Shown: piece after piece, positions 24,721-32,631 of the stretch | Layout: each line of letters opens with the position of its first letter | Position numbering within the stretch: position 1 is the first letter of the stretch | Assembly: GCF_023634655.1 (NCBI RefSeq) | Contig: NZ_JAMKMS010000017.1 | Coordinates: forward strand, 1 to 64,000 | DNA length: 64,000 nucleotides | Direction: 5' to 3' | DNA from: Vibrio methylphosphonaticus | GTDB lineage: Bacteria > Pseudomonadota > Gammaproteobacteria > Enterobacterales > Vibrionaceae | The notes under the pieces: model-generated | What the model was told of the DNA's origin: nothing | The model's input: the letters and a program-made list of their open reading frames with translations, nothing else | The model's database searches: none | Made by a program: the position numbers and the translations under genes

Positions 24721-25442
24721 GACTTGGTTTTCCCTTCCACCACATAGCCAACACTCATCCCAACAACGCTGGCGATCACTAACCCCATTTCAACGTTCAT
24801 TGTCGCTAATACAACCGCAGTCACGAGGGCTGAAAAGGTAGCGAGTAACGTCGCTAAAGATTTAATTGTTGGTATGACAATGGCAATAAATGTCGCTGCG
24901 ACAGCAAACTCCAAGCCATATTGCTGTAAGTCAGGGATTTGGCTACCAACAACAAGGCCAATCATTGTGGCGACATTCCAAATCAAATAAAAGGATAACC
25001 CTGCACCGAGCGCAAACCAGCGGTTAAATTGTTGCGGAGATTGATGTCCACATAGCGCAAATAACTCATCCGTTAATAAAAAACCCAGGCCTAGACGCCA
25101 TTTGAGCGGTAGAGGAGAAATCGATTCCCTCATAGATAGCCCGTACAGAAAATGTCGAGAGGTGATAAAGAATATAGTGACCATCATAGTCAGCAACGTC
25201 GCACCAGATTTAATCATTCCCATGGCAACCAGTTGAGCCGCCCCTGCAAATAATACGGCGCTCATGGCTTGGCCTTCAAAGAAGGTTAACCCAGATTCAA
25301 TGGCAAAAGAGCCGGCTAAAAAGCCCCACGGAACGACCGCTAAACTTAACGGCATCATTGAAAGGCATCCTCGGAGAAATAAAGGCATTCTCTCGCTGGG
25401 TAGGGTATTTTTAGGCTTGCTCTTAGCAATATCGTTTGGCAT
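24717..25442 (-). CDS. azlC: AzlC-family branched-chain amino acid exporter subunit
   Basis: A 241-residue membrane protein with the AzlC pattern: PLSLAVVPWGFLAG near the start, FAGAAQLVAMGMI (about 83-95), then SRHFLYGLSM and FLLTDELFAL. It is the large subunit of the AzlCD (YgaZH-like) exporter in the inner membrane. The first 16 residues are a soluble lead-in with lysines. The pair overlaps (ATGA) and forms a two-gene operon. Substrate is by family only. Confidence 0.88.
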   Translation of the reverse strand: MPNDIAKSKPKNTLPSERMPLFLRGCLSMMPLSLAVVPWGFLAGSFAIESGLTFFEGQAMSAVLFAGAAQLVAMGMIKSGATLLTMMVTIFFITSRHFLYGLSMRESISPLPLKWRLGLGFLLTDELFALCGHQSPQQFNRWFALGAGLSFYLIWNVATMIGLVVGSQIPDLQQYGLEFAVAATFIAIVIPTIKSLATLLATFSALVTAVVLATMNVEMGLVIASVVGMSVGYVVEGKTKS

Positions 25443-25619
25443 GTCTTCCTTGTTTATTTGCTAATTCAATATAGGTGTCGTCTATTGTTTTACTGGTGAT
25501 AAGGCTTACATTGCATCTACAGGGTGTATTTTCAAGGGTTGAAGTATGCCAAATGTGAATTATTTTTGTTCCCTTAACCTTGCTAGAATCACGAGCCCAA
25601 CATTAGCCAGGCATTTTGT

Positions 25620-26501
25620 TTGAATATTCCTACTTACTTTTCATCACTTAATTATTTATTGAATCCGGTACTCTTGGGCTCAATAATTAAAACGCGGACT
25701 TATATAGCTATCGTTTTTACTTTAAGCGCGGCTACATCTTGGGCTGCAAATAATCCGCCAACAAATGATGAGGATTATGGGCGAACATTACCATTCTTCG
25801 GTGATCGTGTGCGTGATATGGGAATTACGCTACCAAAACCGGTGGGCATCTCACTGTTCACTCACCAGCAAGAAGACCTCATGAATTTAGGTGACTTTAA
25901 GATTGATGGAGAGTCTGTTGACGACCTTTTGCCGAGCGGCGGAAGTTCAACCACCAATACGACTAGCATTGTTGCGGTTCGCGGCGACGTATGGGTGCTG
26001 CCGTTTTGGGGCTTTAATGCCATGATCGGTAAAGCGGTCACGTCTTCCAATATATCCATCGGAGTCAGTGATTTTTCCAATGGTAATTTGGCTCGGCTGG
26101 AGATGAACGGCATGGCCACGACCTCTACTGTCACCGCTGTCGGAAGTACACTGGCGTACGGACACAAGAACTTTTTTGGGACCATCGATGCGCAGTATGT
26201 GTCAACGTCGGTTTCCGGTGTTGGAGTGAGCTTAGACGCGCTGGTCATTACTCCATTAGTTGGGCTAAATGTAGGCGATAGTGGTTGGCGAATTGTGATT
26301 GGTGGTCAGTATCAGGATTATCAACGTCAATTAAAAGGTAGGCTCGGCGATATTAAATTCAGCGCAACACAATCTTCGAGTCGCTGGTCAACAATGATAG
26401 GTCTGCAAAAGGGCTTTGCTGACAATTGGGAAGCGTCGTTAATGGCTCAAAGTGGAAAAACGCGTGAAGGGGTCACTTTTATGCTTGGTAAGCGCTTTTA
26501 A
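25620..26501 (+). CDS. Predicted outer-membrane beta-barrel protein
   Basis: About 293 residues from a TTG at 25620, but no ATG exists before a signal-like segment (YIAIVFTLSAATSWA, about 28-42), so the true start is unsure; other TTG codons follow at 25659 and 25674. The mature part begins NNPPTNDEDYGRTLPFFGD and continues as alternating strands with turns (WVLPFWGFNAMIGKA, FGTIDAQYVSTSV, GWRIVIGGQYQDYQ). It ends in MLGKRF, a terminal Phe as in many outer-membrane proteins. I do not recognise the family. It stands alone. Confidence 0.7.
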   Translation: MNIPTYFSSLNYLLNPVLLGSIIKTRTYIAIVFTLSAATSWAANNPPTNDEDYGRTLPFFGDRVRDMGITLPKPVGISLFTHQQEDLMNLGDFKIDGESVDDLLPSGGSSTTNTTSIVAVRGDVWVLPFWGFNAMIGKAVTSSNISIGVSDFSNGNLARLEMNGMATTSTVTAVGSTLAYGHKNFFGTIDAQYVSTSVSGVGVSLDALVITPLVGLNVGDSGWRIVIGGQYQDYQRQLKGRLGDIKFSATQSSSRWSTMIGLQKGFADNWEASLMAQSGKTREGVTFMLGKRF

Positions 26502-26527
26502 TTCAACTAGACCAATTAAGCGATAAA

Positions 26528-27319
26528 CTAGACGACTTGTCTAAGTCTAGGTTCAAGGGTCGTAGGCACGGCTAGGTGGAAACCTTGATAGAAATCAAAG
26601 TCTAACGACCGCATTTTTGCCAGTTGTTCGTCCGTTTCAATGCCTTCTATAACGGTTTTTGCGCCATTTTCTTTAGCCAGCGCGATGCCATCAATAAGTG
26701 GTGCTTGTTTTCCTGCGATGTAGTCCAGCAGTAACTGTCGATCAAATTTGAGAATGTTTGGACGAATGGATGCGACTCTTTCCGGATTCGATTCCTTACA
26801 GCCGAAGTCATCAATCGCGATGAGAAACTCTGCTTCGCTTAAGTGTTTTGTTGCGGAAGCCAATGTTTTTGGGCTGAATGCGGTTAATTCAACCAGTTCT
26901 ACCACGACGCGCTTACAATCGATCTGAAGAGCCTTTAAGCGTGACATTAATAAGGAAGATTGCAGTCCTTCTGCGGCCAATCGCTCACTGGAGATTGGCA
27001 GGAAGTTCAGGAATAAAAGCCTTTCGCGATACTCAGACATACTGAAATTTCGAATATGGATCACGCGACTTAATCGGTCAACATTCAGTTGGTCGGATAA
27101 CGGCACCTCTTTATTCTGGAAAAAAAGGTTAGGTGGTATCGGTTGGTTATCTTGGCCATACAGACGGACTAATGCCTCCATGCCGATAATCTTACCAGCC
27201 TGACAGAAAATCGGTTGAAAAACACTTTTCAGTATAAGGTCTTTATACGTTGCGACGTAGCATCCGGTATGATCGATTTTGATGCGTTGTGTAAATTGGT
27301 GTTTGTCTGTAAGTAGCAT
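26528..27319 (-). CDS. EAL-domain cyclic-di-GMP phosphodiesterase
   Basis: A 263-residue stand-alone EAL domain. The motifs needed for hydrolysis appear intact: GMEALVRL, FLNF, VVELVE, IDDFG, LKFD, EGIE and QGFHLA. It would lower cyclic-di-GMP. There is no sensor or membrane region beyond an N-terminal 25 residues, so control may be transcriptional or by a partner. There is no good ribosome binding site at the ATG. Confidence 0.85.
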   Translation of the reverse strand: MLLTDKHQFTQRIKIDHTGCYVATYKDLILKSVFQPIFCQAGKIIGMEALVRLYGQDNQPIPPNLFFQNKEVPLSDQLNVDRLSRVIHIRNFSMSEYRERLLFLNFLPISSERLAAEGLQSSLLMSRLKALQIDCKRVVVELVELTAFSPKTLASATKHLSEAEFLIAIDDFGCKESNPERVASIRPNILKFDRQLLLDYIAGKQAPLIDGIALAKENGAKTVIEGIETDEQLAKMRSLDFDFYQGFHLAVPTTLEPRLRQVV

Positions 27320-27630
27320 GAAAGTGATATTTGTATTCCAGGTGTTTATATAATGTCATGGGTGAAAAATAAGTCAAATTCACAGCCGCTATTGATGATG
27401 CTTGGTTGATTATAAATTTGAATGTTAACCCCGTGAAGATGATATATATATCGAAGAAATGCGGTGAGTTAAGCAATACAATTCGTTGTTTCTTCGACAA
27501 TTCGATTTATAAATGGAGATATTTATTCATAAAGTAGCCAAAAGATATAAACCATTTACAATAGCTGGTTGATTTTTTGTACAAAAATAAATAATTTTAT
27601 ATTTGGTTAAAATATCGATATACCTCTCAT
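27320..27630. other. AT-rich intergenic region
   Basis: About 310 bases of AT-rich DNA between two minus-strand genes. I see no supported gene, hairpin terminator or repeat in it, apart from short AT runs such as that near 27445. Confidence 0.5.
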
Positions 27631-28419
27631 TTATCGGTCATCGAAGTAATCTTTGTTACGGATGTATTTACTCATTAAATGATAGGAGAAAGGACGGATG
27701 AGCCAGGAAACGACTGAGCGGCTAAATCGAACAACTGACGGTGTATTTTCGAAAATGCGCCCATTGTAGAGCCATAACATTTTACCAACATGCCAATAAG
27801 CAAATGGTAGCGGTGGCAGAAAAGTCACGATGTCTAGGTCACAACAGATTCGATAGGTTTTATGCGCCAACTTAAAACGTTTTTTAAAACGCCAGCCTCC
27901 GATCGCTGGTTGCCCAAAGGTGACTATACGCTTAATCGATTTAGGGTGTTTCTTCTCTAGTGCATCAGCTATCACACACCCAATCGCTCCGCCAGATGAA
28001 TGCCCAGTAATCGTAATTCTTTTACCACTCTCAATCAGCCCACTAGCAATCATCATGGTACGTTCAAACAGTGATAAACCGAGCACATCCAATTTGTGGC
28101 TAGGCTGACTTTCTTGATTGAGTATAAAATGAAAGCCAGCATGGATAGAGTAATCGAGTCCGAATGTTTCGCATGAACGTTGCCAAAGCGCAAAATTAAG
28201 TAGCCAATCGCTTAGGCTGTGAGAACCTTTTATAACGATAATGGCTTCTTCTTTATGCTTACTCCATAAAATTCTGACGACGGTTTTACCCGCTCGGTTA
28301 GTGACTGTTCTTTGACCGTTAGGGTCAAAGCCATACCGTGTTTGTTTAAATGTGCGAGGGTAAGCAAGATTACAGAGTACAGCGTAACGTTCATATTGAT
28401 ATCGTTTAAGACTTTTCAT
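27631..28419 (-). CDS. Class 3 lipase family protein
   Basis: A 262-residue alpha/beta hydrolase of the fungal-type lipase (class 3) group. The nucleophile is S141 in GHSSGG; the likely acid is in CDLDIVTFLPP and the histidine in SYHLM near the end. VIKGSHSLSDWLLNF supplies the oxyanion region. No signal peptide is present, so it is probably cytoplasmic, unlike secreted lipases. It is monocistronic; no specific foldase or partner lies nearby. Confidence 0.82.
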   Translation of the reverse strand: MKSLKRYQYERYAVLCNLAYPRTFKQTRYGFDPNGQRTVTNRAGKTVVRILWSKHKEEAIIVIKGSHSLSDWLLNFALWQRSCETFGLDYSIHAGFHFILNQESQPSHKLDVLGLSLFERTMMIASGLIESGKRITITGHSSGGAIGCVIADALEKKHPKSIKRIVTFGQPAIGGWRFKKRFKLAHKTYRICCDLDIVTFLPPLPFAYWHVGKMLWLYNGRIFENTPSVVRFSRSVVSWLIRPFSYHLMSKYIRNKDYFDDR

Positions 28420-28546
28420 TGGTAGGCGAGGCCAGAGCTAACAGAGCGATTGCGAACATATTCTTACTATGCGAAATTCGCGTTAACCTTTAATGACAGT
28501 GAACGTGCTGGAACACTCATATGTCCAATTGCTTATTACGCCTCAG

Positions 28547-29179
28547 CTAGTTTTGAACAATAGCGTATAGCTGCACGTACTTTTTAAGAGAATCGCCGTG
28601 TCGGGCACGTTTAATGGGGTGAGAATATGAAATATAACGCGGTGTTGCTTGGTTGCGTGTCATCAAGCGTTCACGCAAATAACTCGGACTTTCTGCAAGT
28701 TTGACGCCTTGCTGAATATATAAATCACCGTCCTCCGGTAGCTGGTGCGTCCACCAGTGGATAATCTCTCTACTGAAGATATTACGATTCATCCAGTGGT
28801 CTGCAATAAGTACGAGTAAGTCATGAGGTTGGATGGCAAACCGATATTCAGCTTGCCATTCTTGAATTTTTTCAAGCAATCGCTCTCGACTAGATGGGCT
28901 AGCGTTGACAAAGTGATGCGTGATAACCCACACGGTGCCTTGAGAGGAAGAGACGCGATAATGTTGTGGTGCTTCTGAGCGCTTATTCAACTCAATTGAC
29001 GCATATTCGCAGTGCTGATTAGCGCCAGTTTGATTCGCCACTAACCGTTTAACAAAGGCTAGAGCTAAATGGTGTTCAGTCATACCTTTATTGTGCACAG
29101 CAGGGTAATGATGAGCACATAACGTTAAACAGTCATCTTCAAATTGATTTAAGCTGTGAACAACAACATCAAGAAGCAC
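28547..29179 (-). CDS. Unknown protein encoded beside a cI-like repressor
   Basis: A 210-residue soluble protein beginning at a GTG with TTAAGGA seven bases upstream. Visible segments include TEHHLALAFVKRLVANQ (helical), TVWVITHHFVNAS, a helix SSRERLLEKIQEWQAEY, and a C-terminal half rich in W, H and R (HDLLVLIADHWMNRNIF, REIIHWWTHQLPEDG). There is no signal peptide, membrane helix or motif I recognise. It follows the repressor gene by 47 bases on the same strand, so the two probably form an operon. It might be a phage-derived or stress-response effector; that is inference. Confidence 0.7.
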   Translation of the reverse strand: MLLDVVVHSLNQFEDDCLTLCAHHYPAVHNKGMTEHHLALAFVKRLVANQTGANQHCEYASIELNKRSEAPQHYRVSSSQGTVWVITHHFVNASPSSRERLLEKIQEWQAEYRFAIQPHDLLVLIADHWMNRNIFSREIIHWWTHQLPEDGDLYIQQGVKLAESPSYLRERLMTRNQATPRYISYSHPIKRARHGDSLKKYVQLYAIVQN

Positions 29180-29227
29180 GGTCTATTCCTTAACCTGGCT
29201 GTGTTTATTAAAACACGGCGCTTTCCA

Positions 29228-29872
29228 CTAACTGCGCTTGGACCATGTTCCCCAACGCACCACACCAATCACTTCAATGTCGTCATCCATTACTTGATGA
29301 ATGGCATTTTTAGATGTGTCATCCCCATACCAAACATGTATGACGGCACCGATTTTTACTAACGTGAAAAATTCCGGATAATCATTACCAGGTAAACGGG
29401 CAAGTACAATATCATCATTTACCCATTCCTTGCCTTGTTCGACAAGTGCAACACAGTCCCATTTATATGATAGAGCACCGGTTACCGGATATAACACCCC
29501 AAAACAGTTTTTGTGTTTTGTGGGAACTGGAATCGACCCAACAGAGTTCGCTTGCTCACCATTGAGAAGGCGTGGGACTTCTGTTTTTGAGTATACGCTG
29601 ACAGTAGACGCTCCGATGTTTACCGCGTTTGTTAATGTCTGTGCGTGGGTATGCTTGTCACCAATCCCAAAACATAACCAATGAGGTTGAACCTTAAAAT
29701 ACTCAGCAATGAGGGCGAGATCCTCTATTGAAGGGTAAGTTCTTGTCGCGCCTTTTGTCAGATAGCGACCAATGGTTGCTTTCCCTTTCCCAATGGCTTC
29801 TGCCAGTTCGTGGTTAGTCACTCCGTGTTCTTTCAATAATTGAGTGATGCGTTCTTGATACCCTGTGTCCAT
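29228..29872 (-). CDS. XRE-family repressor with S24/LexA-like C-terminal domain
   Basis: A 214-residue protein like phage cI repressors. The N-terminal helix-turn-helix (about 5-65) has VTNHELAEAIGKGKATIGRYL; the C-terminal half (about 115-205) resembles the S24/LexA fold (CVALVEQGKEWVNDDIVLARL). I cannot place a sure Ser-Lys autocleavage pair. The start is placed at 29872 because GGAGGAACC stands before it; an in-frame ATG at 29893 lacks one. An inverted repeat upstream may be its operator. No other phage gene is present. Confidence 0.82.
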   Translation of the reverse strand: MDTGYQERITQLLKEHGVTNHELAEAIGKGKATIGRYLTKGATRTYPSIEDLALIAEYFKVQPHWLCFGIGDKHTHAQTLTNAVNIGASTVSVYSKTEVPRLLNGEQANSVGSIPVPTKHKNCFGVLYPVTGALSYKWDCVALVEQGKEWVNDDIVLARLPGNDYPEFFTLVKIGAVIHVWYGDDTSKNAIHQVMDDDIEVIGVVRWGTWSKRS

Positions 29873-29909
29873 GGTTCCTCCATATATTTGCACTCAGCAT
29901 AGTGGTTTG

Positions 29910-29925
29910 GTTTCAAAAATGAAAC
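29910..29925. promoter_or_regulatory. Likely autoregulatory operator of the XRE repressor
   Basis: GTTTCA-aaaa-TGAAAC is a perfect inverted repeat with a four-base spacer, 38 bases upstream of the repressor start. It suits a dimeric helix-turn-helix protein. Confidence 0.5.
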
Positions 29926-30072
29926 AAGGATTCATAGATAATAGTGATAATGAGAGGTGGCGAGAATAACGAGTATGGATGGAGTGTTAAAACTTGAATC
30001 ATTAAAAAACGTGTGCGTGATAGGGGATAAGATGTAACATTATGTGATACACGTTGAGTAAAAGAGAAAGGC

Positions 30073-30309
30073 ATGATGTTTGATTCAAAGCAACGAAGTG
30101 AGATTATCATTAATTTACAACAATACTTTTCTGATGAATTAGAGCACGAGTTGGGGCAATTTGATGCGGAATTTTTATTGGATTTTCTCATCAAAAAATT
30201 GGGCCCAGCCTTTTATAATAAAGGGTTAGAGGATGCAAAAGCGATACTCGAACGTAAAGTGCTTGATATCGGCGACGAACTGTATGAAATAGAGATGCCA
30301 CTAGATTGA
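30073..30309 (+). CDS. DUF2164 family protein
   Basis: A 78-residue acidic helical protein; the pattern QRSEIIINLQQYFSDELEHELGQFDAEFLLDFLIKKLGPAFYNKGLEDA, read in parts, is that of DUF2164. AAAGG lies upstream of tandem ATG codons. Function is unknown. It stands alone between the repressor and the cytochrome operon. Confidence 0.8.
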   Translation: MMFDSKQRSEIIINLQQYFSDELEHELGQFDAEFLLDFLIKKLGPAFYNKGLEDAKAILERKVLDIGDELYEIEMPLD

Positions 30310-30461
30310 TGCTGAGCTTTTTCGTCTGTGCTTGAGTTAGTTCGAAAAAATTGAATGACTTTATCGAGTTAGCCCTATCGTTGTAATGTCAATTTAAGTA
30401 AATACTGTATCTCAAACGTTAATTAGTCATTAACATAATCAGTGATAACTAGTATCAATAG

Positions 30462-31016
30462 ATGGAACGAAAAATGGCAACAGCTACGGTTCAAAATTAT
30501 AACGTGGTCTCAAGAGTACTGCATTGGTTATCCGCCTTGGTAATCATCGGTATGTTTGCAGTCGGGCTTTGGATGGTTGATCTTACGTATTATAGCGAGT
30601 GGTATAAAACAGCGCCTCATTGGCATAAGTCTGTCGGTATACTGTTGGCTGTCACGACTGTAGTGAGGTTAGTTTGGAAGCATCTAACGCCTACTCCCCC
30701 TATTGAAGGGGCTAGCCTAGAGCAAGTTGGGGCTAAAGTGGGGCATATGATGATGTACATAGCGTTGTTTGTCATTTTCATCAGCGGTTATTTGATTTCA
30801 ACGTCAGATGGTCGAGGTATCGACGTATTTGAATGGTTTACGGTTCCAGCATTAGGTGAACTATTTGCAAATCAATCTGATATTGCAGGAGAAGTTCATT
30901 TTTATGCCGCTTGGTTTGTTATTTTAGCCGCTGCAGGGCACGCATTAGCTGCCTTAAAGCATCACTTTATCAATAAAGATAATACTCTTCGAAAAATGTT
31001 AGGAGTTTCGAAATGA
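30462..31016 (+). CDS. yceJ: Cytochrome b561 family protein, YceJ-like
   Basis: A 184-residue membrane protein with four helices and the heme-ligand histidines expected for bacterial cytochrome b561: VLHWLSALVII (helix 1), HWHKSVG, VGHMMMYIALFV and AGHALAALKHHF (helix 4). It probably moves electrons between quinol and a periplasmic acceptor. Translation may start at 30474 (MATATVQ) rather than 30462. Its stop overlaps the yceI start by 4 bases, the same pairing as E. coli yceJ-yceI. Confidence 0.87.
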   Translation: MERKMATATVQNYNVVSRVLHWLSALVIIGMFAVGLWMVDLTYYSEWYKTAPHWHKSVGILLAVTTVVRLVWKHLTPTPPIEGASLEQVGAKVGHMMMYIALFVIFISGYLISTSDGRGIDVFEWFTVPALGELFANQSDIAGEVHFYAAWFVILAAAGHALAALKHHFINKDNTLRKMLGVSK

Positions 31017-31582
31017 AAAAGACACTAATCGCTACAGGAATGGCAGTGGCAATGATGTTGCCGCTAGGTGCAAATGCCGCTGATTACGCTATTGATACAA
31101 AAGGCGCGCACGCTTCTGTGAACTTTAAGGTGAGCCATCTAGGTTATAGCTTTATTCAGGGGCGTTTCAACGACTTCTCTGGTCAATTTAGCTATGACCC
31201 GTCTAACGTTGAAGCTTCCTCAGTAGAAGTAACCGTTGACACGATGAGTCTTGATTCGAATCACGCCGAACGTGATAAACACATTCGCAGTTCCGACTTT
31301 ATTGATGCTGGCAAATACAAAGATGCTGTATTCAAGAGCACCGGTGTTAAAGACAATGGCGACGGCAAGTTAGACATTATGGGTGACCTTACTCTTCATG
31401 GCGTAACTCAGCCGATAACCATCAACGCGGAGTTTATTGGTGCAGGTCAAGACCCTTGGGGTGGAGAGCGTGCTGGGTTCTACGGTACAACTCGCTTAGA
31501 GCTAGTGGACTTCAAGATTCCAGTCATGGGAGCATCAAGCTACGTTGACATGGAGTTACACATTGAAGGCGTGAAGAAGTAA
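31013..31582 (+). CDS. yceI: YceI family periplasmic protein
   Basis: A 189-residue protein with a signal peptide (about 1-22, ending GANA) and a lipocalin-like YceI barrel: DTKGAHASVNFKVSHLGYS, FSGQFSYDP, DKHIRSSDFIDAGKYKDAVF and GDLTLHGVTQP. YceI proteins bind isoprenoid or amphiphilic ligands in the periplasm and are often paired with cytochrome b561, as here. Confidence 0.92.
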   Translation: MKKTLIATGMAVAMMLPLGANAADYAIDTKGAHASVNFKVSHLGYSFIQGRFNDFSGQFSYDPSNVEASSVEVTVDTMSLDSNHAERDKHIRSSDFIDAGKYKDAVFKSTGVKDNGDGKLDIMGDLTLHGVTQPITINAEFIGAGQDPWGGERAGFYGTTRLELVDFKIPVMGASSYVDMELHIEGVKK

Positions 31583-31615
31583 GCTAGACTCACTAGCCAA
31601 AGACTTCTCTGAGAG

Positions 31616-31644
31616 AAACCCTGATAAACAATCAGGGTTTTTTT
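31616..31644 (+). terminator. Intrinsic terminator of yceJI
   Basis: AAACCCTGAT and ATCAGGGTTT form a 10-bp stem with a 5-base loop, followed by T residues. Confidence 0.9.
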
Positions 31645-31803
31645 ATGCGTTTACAGCGTTAACCAGACTCACTAATCCTTAAAACTTAAACGCCCATATC
31701 TCTCTATTATCTTACAGAGTTAAGTCGTCCGTTCATTTTTGATGGGGCTTTGCTCAGTTAGGTGGGATTTTAACCATATGATTCATAAAGTAAGAATTTA
31801 CTG

Positions 31804-31832
31804 TTGACCCAGAATCTAATTGGGGTAAAGTA
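31804..31832 (+). promoter_or_regulatory. Likely promoter of the tRNA operon
   Basis: TTGACC at 31804-31809 and TAAAGT at 31826-31831 (16-base spacer) or AAAGTA (17-base spacer) lie about 50 bases upstream of tRNA-Leu. Confidence 0.5.
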
Positions 31833-31879
31833 CGTCTCGTCCTCACGATGAAGCGAGAGGATGATGGTGTTTGCATGTT

Positions 31880-31966
31880 GCCCTGGTGGTGGAATTGGTA
31901 GACACAAGGGATTTAAAATCCCTCGACGTTCGCGTTGTGCCGGTTCAAGTCCGGCCCGGGGCACCA
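31880..31966 (+). tRNA. tRNA-Leu (UAA anticodon)
   Basis: An 87-base type II tRNA with a long variable arm. The acceptor arms GCCCTGG and CCGGGGC pair; the anticodon stem AGGGA/TCCCT holds the loop TTTAAAA, anticodon TAA; the T arm contains GGTTCAAGTCC. CCA is encoded. Confidence 0.95.
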
Positions 31967-32028
31967 TCTCACTGTTGCAGTCACGTAGGCGAGCCTATTT
32001 GCACAGTGAACGACAACAACCAAATAAA

Positions 32029-32102
32029 GGCGCCTTGGCAGAGTGGCTATGCAGCGGATTGCAAATCCGTGGACCTCGGTTCGACTCCGGGAGGCGCCTC
32101 CA
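32029..32102 (+). tRNA. tRNA-Cys (GCA anticodon)
   Basis: A 74-base tRNA. The acceptor GGCGCCT pairs with AGGCGCC; the anticodon loop TTGCAAA gives GCA; GGTTCGACTCC forms the T arm and CCA is encoded. It is 62 bases after tRNA-Leu and probably co-transcribed. The spacer can fold (TCACTGT at 31969 with ACAGTGA at 32003, and TAGGC/GCCTA inside). Confidence 0.95.
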
Positions 32103-32262
32103 TTTCTTAGAACTACCAGCATTTCTTAGCGATAACCTCATCTATACCCATACTTGTTTTGTACAAACCTACGATACAATTTCGTTTATACCTGCATCTA
32201 TTTCTATGATTTTTCATTAAGCCTATAAATCACGCACATTCGTTTCTGGCGTAATGAGCACA

Positions 32263-32547
32263 TTAGGGCATTGATATGACGTGTGTTCTCAATTCGCCAG
32301 AGAGTCTTGTGGTAAGTATCTTATTTTTCCCTGTAAATAAAGTGACGCCCCAACAGTGAGCTAACTCTCTCATTGCAGGCTGAAATCTACGCCTTTTATC
32401 CTCCCCCTTGAGCTCTACGCCCCAAACTTTATCCCCAAAACTGTGTGTCATAGCTCTCACAAAACGACCTATTGAAGGCGTGATTCTGTGAGAATTGTCC
32501 AATAGAGTGGTAATTTTTTTTATTACATCAAGTTTACAACGCTTCAT
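32263..32547 (-). CDS. Hypothetical basic protein
   Basis: A 94-codon frame, divergent from the pullulanase gene. The product is basic (many K and R) with segments ITTLLDNSHRI, GRFVRAMTHSFGDKVWG and GVTLFTGKNKIL. No signal peptide, helix or known motif is seen, and the ribosome binding site is weak. It could be a small real gene or an open stretch in a long spacer. Confidence 0.35.
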   Translation of the reverse strand: MKRCKLDVIKKITTLLDNSHRITPSIGRFVRAMTHSFGDKVWGVELKGEDKRRRFQPAMRELAHCWGVTLFTGKNKILTTRLSGELRTHVISMP

Positions 32548-32631
32548 CTCATTTTGTGGTTGTTACTGTTATTTAACATAGAGGCTGTACTGCACATCAA
32601 TTTAAATAATCAATAACAATAGGTTTGCCAA

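Noticed and set aside
25862..26248. 128-codon minus-strand frame inside the barrel gene
   Set aside because: It is antisense to a sequence with clear beta-strand periodicity and a terminal Phe.
27243..27500. 85-codon minus-strand frame overlapping the start of the EAL gene
   Set aside because: It shares DNA with the EAL gene in another frame, its product looks random and it lacks a ribosome binding site.
28547..29893. Prophage
   Set aside because: A cI-like repressor is present, but there is no integrase, structural gene or attachment repeat, and the tRNA genes nearby have no duplicated 3' end in the window.
32398..32412. MalT-box-like GGGGGAGGA sequence upstream of pulA
   Set aside because: Only one weak match is present, over 200 bases from the start and inside another frame. 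MalT promoters carry several boxes.
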